Below, in pieces: positions 4,783 through 8,975 of a stretch of 8,975 nt of DNA. Both the position numbers and the translations under genes were made by a program. The DNA comes from Gammaproteobacteria bacterium. GTDB taxonomy: Bacteria > Pseudomonadota > Gammaproteobacteria > UBA6429 > Thiohalophilaceae. Numbering within the stretch: the stretch's first letter is position 1; each line of letters begins with the position of its first letter. Where the stretch lies: the NCBI GenBank assembly GCA_024641445.1, contig JAHEDA010000086.1:1-8975 (forward strand), read 5' to 3'. Under the pieces are notes generated by a model, which saw nothing but the letters and a program-made list of their open reading frames with translations, ran no database searches and had not been told where the DNA came from.

Positions 4783-6033
4783 ATGAATGGCCTTTTAAAG
4801 AGCGGTGCTGGTTATATCAATAGTGACAGAGTGGCTGTTTTGAGACATAGTGATAAAGATATTGCGAAGTTTTCCAGCCTGGAGTGGATCTCATTAGTCG
4901 TACTTCTGCTTGGAATTGCATATGTCTCACCGGCTATCAGATTGAATCCAAGCCTACTTTCTGTCTGTAATTATTCGGCAGTGAGCATGGCGGGCTTGGC
5001 GACAATATTATCAATGCGCCTAAGTAATAACAGGGTGATGCTCTTCATGGCGATAATGGGTGCATCTAGCCTGTTATTTTCAGTGTATTTTGACTTGTAC
5101 ATGACAGCAATTTTTCTGTCAAATATTCTAATCGTAAATATCTCCGCTTTATCTTTTCGTAATCAGAAATTCTCGAATACTGCGCTTAGAGTTCTAAACA
5201 GCACGAGTTTACTTATTGTGCTAGTTGAATTGCTGATACTTTATGTTTCGGCTATCCAAAATCCACCGACGTCGCCGAATGGTTTTCTTGCTTCTGGCTT
5301 GGATTATGGATTCACAAAGGGAACAATGCCTGTTTTCTTGTTTTTGGCAATATTTTATCTTGCGGGAAGTAAGAGGCGTATTTATTTATGGCTGTTTGTT
5401 TTGTTGGCTGCACCAGCTCTTATTTCGATGAGAATGAGTACATCTGCCTTCATTGCCTTGCTTGCCGCTCTTGTCGTGAAGAGGCTTGTTATTTATAAAA
5501 AGAAATTTCCTACTGCTTTCGTGTTATTACTCCCATGGATTTTGTTATTATCGCTAGTTGCCGTGCTATTAAGTATTAACAAATTTGATAGGCTGCCTAC
5601 CTACATGATTGCTTTGTATAATATGTATCACAACCCGTTTGGGCTAGGTGCAAATCAATACTCAAATTATATTTTATCAAACTACCAAACAAATTTTTCA
5701 GAGTTTTCTGAATATATTTCAGATGGATTCAATGTTATCTGGAATTCTGCGGAGGCAATGTTTGGCGAACTGCTGGCATCATTTGGCGTGCTAGGTATCT
5801 TGCTTATCGCGGAATATATCAGGTTGAACAATGCCTTGATTACCAGGTTGTCAGCACTGATGCAGGAAGAAAAGCCTCTTGCATACACTTTTGCAATAAT
5901 GATATTTAGTGGAATTGCACATGACTATTCCAAGATGGATTTTTTTTATTATTATTTGGTTGGCGCAGTGATTGGCATCGTGCAAAGAACGACGAGGGCT
6001 TGTCCCAATTCACGTCAGCTCGTAACTCGGTAA
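4783..6033 (+). CDS. wzy: O-antigen/EPS polymerase-like multi-span membrane protein (Wzy/WaaL type)
   Basis: Integral inner-membrane protein of 416 residues, probably the periplasmic-face polymerase that joins lipid-linked repeat units. About eleven or twelve hydrophobic segments are visible (around 33-50, 62-79, 85-103, 106-123, 139-157, 182-194, 199-214, 219-233, 244-264, 326-345, 366-380, 387-400). A large polar loop between about 265 and 325 carries HNPFGLGANQYSNYI (283-297), which resembles the P-x-G-x-G-x-N segment of Wzy/WaaL proteins. It is followed by NSAEAMFGELLASFGVLGILL (321-341), typical of the family's late loop and span. Such proteins are highly divergent, so recognition rests on topology and these motifs. 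Context with Wzz and RfaH favours a polymerase over a ligase. The gene is very AT-rich, as is common for wzy. A T8 run (5940-5947) lies near the end. The ATG is not backed by a Shine-Dalgarno; later starts are possible because the first 32 residues are soluble. Confidence 0.72.
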   Translation: MNGLLKSGAGYINSDRVAVLRHSDKDIAKFSSLEWISLVVLLLGIAYVSPAIRLNPSLLSVCNYSAVSMAGLATILSMRLSNNRVMLFMAIMGASSLLFSVYFDLYMTAIFLSNILIVNISALSFRNQKFSNTALRVLNSTSLLIVLVELLILYVSAIQNPPTSPNGFLASGLDYGFTKGTMPVFLFLAIFYLAGSKRRIYLWLFVLLAAPALISMRMSTSAFIALLAALVVKRLVIYKKKFPTAFVLLLPWILLLSLVAVLLSINKFDRLPTYMIALYNMYHNPFGLGANQYSNYILSNYQTNFSEFSEYISDGFNVIWNSAEAMFGELLASFGVLGILLIAEYIRLNNALITRLSALMQEEKPLAYTFAIMIFSGIAHDYSKMDFFYYYLVGAVIGIVQRTTRACPNSRQLVTR

Positions 6034-6210
6034 TTCCACAATCGTATAAACGACAAGATATCTTCAGCATACATTCCGTTTTAAACCATCTAAAAAATCG
6101 TTCCTGGGTGAATTGATCCAAAAATTACACCATAGGTTGATATTTTGCGTTATCTGATGCCGCCATACTTGCTGTCGGTATTTCATCCCTAAGGGAGAGA
6201 TTGAGTTAAT
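6034..6210 (+). other. wzy-gmd spacer
   Basis: 177 bases with no coding potential that I can support. It ends with AAGGGAGAG (6191-6199), a reasonable ribosome site 11 bases before the gmd ATG. AAGATATCTT at 6055-6064 is a perfect ten-base palindrome but short. TTGATA at 6137-6142 has no matching -10 at normal spacing. A promoter for the gmd operon may be here, since composition changes from AT-rich wzy to a more balanced gmd, but none can be placed. Confidence 0.4.
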
Positions 6211-7245
6211 ATGAAAAAAGCATTTATCACAGGTGTAACGGGTCAGGATGGTTCATATCTGGCAGAATTTCTGCTTGAGAAGGGATATGAGGTTCATGCG
6301 ACTCTCCGACGAAGTTCTGTCTTTACGACTCAGCGCGTAGACCACATATTCGACCACCCTCAGTTTATCACTTATCATGGCGACCTGACGGACTCGAGTA
6401 ATCTGCACAGCCTGCTATCTGCCATTAACCCGGATGAGGTTTATAACCTGGGCGCTCAATCTCATGTCGCGGTTTCCTTTGAGGTACCGGAATATACTGC
6501 GGAAGTGGTTGGTGTTGGAACAATACGCCTACTGAATGCGATTAAAGATATTGGGCAACACCCCCGTTTCTACCAGGCTTCGACATCGGAGTTATTCGGC
6601 GGTTTACCAGAGACAGCGCCACAGAGCGAGACCACACCCTTTCATCCCCGCTCGCCCTATGCAGCTGCAAAACTCTACGCATACTGGGTGACGGTGAACT
6701 ACCGTGAAGCGTACGGTCTATATGCCTGCAACGGTATTTTATTCAATCATGAATCTCCACGTCGAGGGGAAACCTTTGTAACCAAGAAGATCACAAAAGC
6801 TGTGGCCCGCATCTCCCAGGGTCGCCAGTCGATTTTGTCCTTGGGTAACCTGGATGCCAAGCGTGACTGGGGTTATGCGAAGGACTATGTTGAGGCAATG
6901 TGGTTAATGCTTCAACAAGATGAGCCGGACGACTTCGTAATTGCCTCAGGGGAAACTTATACAGTTCGCCAGTTTGTCGAGATGGCTTTTGCTGAAGTAA
7001 GTATTCAGCTTGAATGGCGTGGCAAAGGAGTTGATGAGGAAGGTATTGATGTCGCGAGCGGGCGTGTATTGGTTAAGGTTGATCCCCTCTATTTCCGACC
7101 GACCGAGGTCGATCTTCTTTGGGGCAATCCGGCCAAGGCAACTGAAAAATTGGGCTGGAAAGCCAGTACATCTATTCAACAATTGGTGCGTATCATGGTT
7201 AACTATGATCTCAACAATGAAGGCTATGGTGGGAGCGAGTTATGA
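6211..7245 (+). CDS. gmd: GDP-mannose 4,6-dehydratase
   Basis: Cytosolic extended short-chain dehydrogenase that turns GDP-D-mannose into GDP-4-keto-6-deoxy-D-mannose, the branch point to GDP-L-fucose, GDP-D-rhamnose, GDP-perosamine and related sugars. The 344 residues are a normal bacterial length. The Rossmann motif is ITGVTGQDGSYLAEFLLEKGY (6-26) with G8, G11 and G14, followed by the TLRRSS segment (31-36). The region YNLGAQSHVAVSFE (78-91) is typical of Gmd. Catalytic residues are Thr125 and Glu127 in STSELFG and Tyr150/Lys154 in SPYAAAKLYAYW. FNHESPRRGETFVTKKI (178-194) and the C-terminal YFRPTEVDLLWGNPAKA (294-310) are further Gmd hallmarks. It is the first gene of a tight block; its stop overlaps the next start (ATGA, 7242-7245). 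No GDP-mannose-forming genes (manB/manC) lie in the window. Confidence 0.97.
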   Translation: MKKAFITGVTGQDGSYLAEFLLEKGYEVHATLRRSSVFTTQRVDHIFDHPQFITYHGDLTDSSNLHSLLSAINPDEVYNLGAQSHVAVSFEVPEYTAEVVGVGTIRLLNAIKDIGQHPRFYQASTSELFGGLPETAPQSETTPFHPRSPYAAAKLYAYWVTVNYREAYGLYACNGILFNHESPRRGETFVTKKITKAVARISQGRQSILSLGNLDAKRDWGYAKDYVEAMWLMLQQDEPDDFVIASGETYTVRQFVEMAFAEVSIQLEWRGKGVDEEGIDVASGRVLVKVDPLYFRPTEVDLLWGNPAKATEKLGWKASTSIQQLVRIMVNYDLNNEGYGGSEL

Positions 7246-8165
7246 TTCTCGTTACAGGCGCGACTGGGTTTCTCGGCAAGCGTGTCTGTCGTTTGCTGGA
7301 TCAACGAGGAATAGAATATACACCGACCTCTTTGTCTAAACGGGTTGATCTGCGTGATGCCGAGGCAACTAAGCGTTTATTCCATGAAATTCGGCCTGAT
7401 AAGGTTCTTAATTGTGCTGCTTATGTAGGGGGGATACAGTTTGGCTATAAGCATCCAGCTGAATTATTTCATAACAACCTGCTAATGACGCTTAACTTGC
7501 TGGAAGCTGCACGCGAGGTTGGAGTGGTGCGCATTGTCAACCCGATCTCAAATTGCGCGTACCCTGCCCAGGCAACCCTTTTCCGTGAAGATGAGTTCTG
7601 GAACGGGCCGCTACATGAGTCAGTACTGGTATACGGTTTCGTGCGTAAAGCCTCTTGGGTTGGAGCATGGGCCTATGCCAAGCAATATGGCATGGATATC
7701 TTGAACCTAATACTGTCAAATATGTACGGCCCTGAGGACCATTTTGAGGAGGAACGCTCCCATGCCCTCGGTGCTTTGATAATGAAGATCGTGCGCGCGC
7801 AACAGCAAGGTCTGCCCGAAGTGAACATCTGGGGTACTGGCAAGCCGGTACGTGAATGGTTGCATGTCGACGATGGTGCTGAAGCGATGGTGCGTGGCTT
7901 GGATGCACCGCCCTTCCTAGACCCGGTAAACGTCGGCATCGGCCAGGGCGTGTCCATTATTGAGTTGGCTAAGATGATTAAGGACTACGTCGGCTATGAA
8001 GGTCAGTTGGTACTGGATCCTAGTAAACCGGATGGCGCTCCCTACAAGACAGTCGAGGGTTCCCGTGGTCAGCAATTATTGGGATGGAAACCTGCGCGCA
8101 ATCTTAAGCAGGGAATCAGGGAAACTGTTGAATGGTATAAGGAGCATGTGAATGTCAGTCATTGA
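7242..8165 (+). CDS. fcl: GDP-L-fucose synthase-like NAD(P)-dependent epimerase/reductase
   Basis: Extended SDR enzyme of 307 residues, expected to act on GDP-4-keto-6-deoxymannose made by Gmd, giving GDP-L-fucose or another GDP-6-deoxyhexose. It has the Rossmann motif TGATGFLG (5-12), NCAAYVGG (57-64), SNCAYP (103-108, aligned to the active-site SSCIYP of E. coli Fcl), NMYGPEDHFEEERSHALGAL (160-179, with His174 aligned to His179), WGTGKPVREWLHVDD (197-211) and SKPDGAPYK (261-269). Without gaps from Tyr131 to the following QYG, the SDR Tyr-x-x-x-Lys lysine of E. coli (Lys140) falls on Arg135, with Lys136 next (YGFVRK). This is unusual for an SDR and may define a subfamily, so the exact product is open. 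A GGGAG ribosome site (7231-7235) precedes the ATG, which overlaps the gmd stop by four bases. Confidence 0.82.
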   Translation: MILVTGATGFLGKRVCRLLDQRGIEYTPTSLSKRVDLRDAEATKRLFHEIRPDKVLNCAAYVGGIQFGYKHPAELFHNNLLMTLNLLEAAREVGVVRIVNPISNCAYPAQATLFREDEFWNGPLHESVLVYGFVRKASWVGAWAYAKQYGMDILNLILSNMYGPEDHFEEERSHALGALIMKIVRAQQQGLPEVNIWGTGKPVREWLHVDDGAEAMVRGLDAPPFLDPVNVGIGQGVSIIELAKMIKDYVGYEGQLVLDPSKPDGAPYKTVEGSRGQQLLGWKPARNLKQGIRETVEWYKEHVNVSH

Positions 8166-8559
8166 AATCAAAGAAGGTGAGCGAGTATTGGCTCGCCATA
8201 TACCTGCTCGGAGTGCATGGCAGGATGGGCTGAATTTCTTTTCCCCAGCGGAAGACTTCCAGCAGGTCGGTACCTGGGGATATGAGAAAGGCAAAGCACT
8301 GGCCGCACATCGGCACAACCTGGCCAAACGCGAAGTGCCGTGGACTCAGGAAGTACTATATATAAGGACAGGTCAATTACGTGCTGATATTTACGATAGT
8401 TCGGACTGCAAGGTGGCGGAATTAATTGCCGAGCCTGGCGATATTCTGGTCCTTCTTGATGGAGGGCATGGTTATGAAATTTTGGAAGATGGTACCCAGG
8501 TCCTGGAAATCAAGAATGGACCATATGGTGGCGCGGACGTAGATAGGAGGCGGTTGTGA
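8152..8559 (+). CDS. Small cupin-fold protein of the sugar-nucleotide block
   Basis: 135-residue soluble protein with one predicted cupin barrel (about 45-122). The first cupin motif is recognisable: G47, then His53-Arg-His55, Glu67 and G74, with a longer than usual gap between the second His and the Glu. The second motif is EPGDILVLLDGGHGYEI (94-110), supplying His106. These four side chains (H53, H55, E67, H106) would make a metal site. The tail reads LEIKNGPYGG. Cupins in glycan clusters include sugar-nucleotide isomerases and epimerases, as well as proteins with no assigned reaction; I cannot choose. It overlaps the fcl-like gene by 14 bases, with AAGGAG (8139-8144) seven bases before the ATG. 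It overlaps the methyltransferase gene by four, so translation of the block is probably coupled. A role in modifying the GDP-deoxyhexose or the glycan is inference from position. Confidence 0.75.
   Translation: MSVIEIKEGERVLARHIPARSAWQDGLNFFSPAEDFQQVGTWGYEKGKALAAHRHNLAKREVPWTQEVLYIRTGQLRADIYDSSDCKVAELIAEPGDILVLLDGGHGYEILEDGTQVLEIKNGPYGGADVDRRRL
8545..8550 (+). promoter_or_regulatory. Strong Shine-Dalgarno AGGAGG deciding a GTG start
   Basis: AGGAGG lies five bases before GTG 8556, inside the end of the cupin gene. It is the strongest ribosome site in the window. It supports GTG, not a later ATG (8625), as the start of the methyltransferase, which puts LHLGC at residues 4-8. Confidence 0.85.
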
Positions 8560-8975
8560 CGAAGTTGCATCTCGGCTGCTGGCATCGTCACATCTCTGGG
8601 TTTGTTCACGTCGATCTGTGCGATATGCCGCATATCGATCACAAGTCAAGAATTGATCACCTTCCCTTCATTGCGGAAGGTTCAGCCAGTCTGGTCTACT
8701 GCAGCCATGCGTTTGAGTACTTCGATCGCGACCAGGCACGGCTAGTGCTGGCTGAATGGTGCCGCGTATTGGCACCGGGTGGAACCCTCAGGCTTGCTGT
8801 ACCAGACTTTCCTTCACTAGTACAAGTATATGAGCAGACAGGAGACATCGCCAAAATCTTGGGACCGCTATATGGAAAGATGACTATCGATAGCTTTTCC
8901 GGGCAGGAAACGCTCTATCACAAAACAGTTTATGACGAATCTTCACTGCGCAAACTTCTGCTGGAATGTGGCTTC
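8556..8975 (+). CDS. Class I SAM-dependent methyltransferase (C-terminus beyond window)
   Basis: The first 140 residues of a methyltransferase, starting at GTG with AGGAGG five bases upstream and overlapping the cupin stop by four bases (GTGA). The order of motifs fits the small SAM-dependent methyltransferases found in glycan clusters. LHLGCWHRHISGFVHVDL (4-21) holds motif I and the acidic Asp20, LVYCSHAFEYFDR (46-58) is the post-II region, and WCRVLAPGGTLRLAVPDFPSL (68-88) is the motif III/PGG segment. Motif I reads LGCW rather than the more usual LGCG. The frame is open to the right edge. Whether it methylates a sugar, a nucleotide sugar or a finished chain is not visible. As the fourth gene of the gmd block it probably acts on the same glycan. 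Confidence 0.85.
   Translation, partial: MTKLHLGCWHRHISGFVHVDLCDMPHIDHKSRIDHLPFIAEGSASLVYCSHAFEYFDRDQARLVLAEWCRVLAPGGTLRLAVPDFPSLVQVYEQTGDIAKILGPLYGKMTIDSFSGQETLYHKTVYDESSLRKLLLECGF

Noticed and set aside
7537..7957. Reverse-strand frames opposite the fcl-like gene
   Set aside because: Low-complexity composition and no ribosome sites; the forward gene is well supported.
1..8975. tRNA, rRNA, CRISPR array, insertion sequence or replication origin
   Set aside because: Searched by eye for cloverleaf motifs, spaced direct repeats, transposase motifs and terminal inverted repeats; none found.

Overview
The window looks like chromosomal DNA of a gammaproteobacterium. It joins the edge of a conserved methionine-salvage locus to the start of a surface-polysaccharide (exopolysaccharide or O-antigen) cluster. 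The lineage call rests on three things: a divergent MTA deaminase / mtnA pair of the kind known in Pseudomonas, an RfaH-type NusG paralogue, and an exact copy of the enterobacterial ops element. The genus cannot be named from this window.

Layout. Positions 1-1047 (minus strand) carry the N-terminal 349 residues of an amidohydrolase of the 5'-methylthioadenosine/S-adenosylhomocysteine deaminase type, cut by the left edge. Divergent from it, 1152-2201 is mtnA (methylthioribose-1-phosphate isomerase). These two enzymes act in the same MTA salvage route. After mtnA the DNA becomes visibly more AT-rich and the polysaccharide genes begin. A Wzz-type chain-length regulator (2299-3417) carries an in-frame hexanucleotide tandem repeat, and an RfaH-like antiterminator (3431-3943) follows it. 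A 477-base non-coding stretch (3944-4420) comes next, holding two perfect inverted repeats and a 12/12 ops site (4259-4270). A short MarR-type EPS-associated regulator (4421-4678) appears to have lost its C-terminal part. A multi-span Wzy/WaaL-like membrane protein (4783-6033) follows.

From 6211 the genes are tightly packed and translationally overlapped: gmd (GDP-mannose 4,6-dehydratase), a GDP-L-fucose-synthase-like reductase, a small cupin protein, and a class I SAM-dependent methyltransferase that runs off the right edge. The junctions overlap by 4, 14 and 4 bases, so these four are very probably one transcript.

How the parts work together (inference). Gmd and the Fcl-like enzyme would make a GDP-6-deoxyhexose from GDP-mannose. 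The cupin and methyltransferase may modify that sugar or the glycan. Wzy and Wzz would polymerise repeat units and set chain length. The RfaH-like protein would load onto RNA polymerase at the ops element and carry it through the long cluster downstream. rfaH lies upstream of ops, so it would not depend on its own antitermination site.

I found no RNA gene, insertion sequence, CRISPR array or origin. The most notable points are the adjacent RfaH/ops pair, the palindrome directly in front of ops, the expandable repeat in wzz, the cut-short MarR gene, and the Arg in place of the catalytic Lys in the Fcl-like enzyme.
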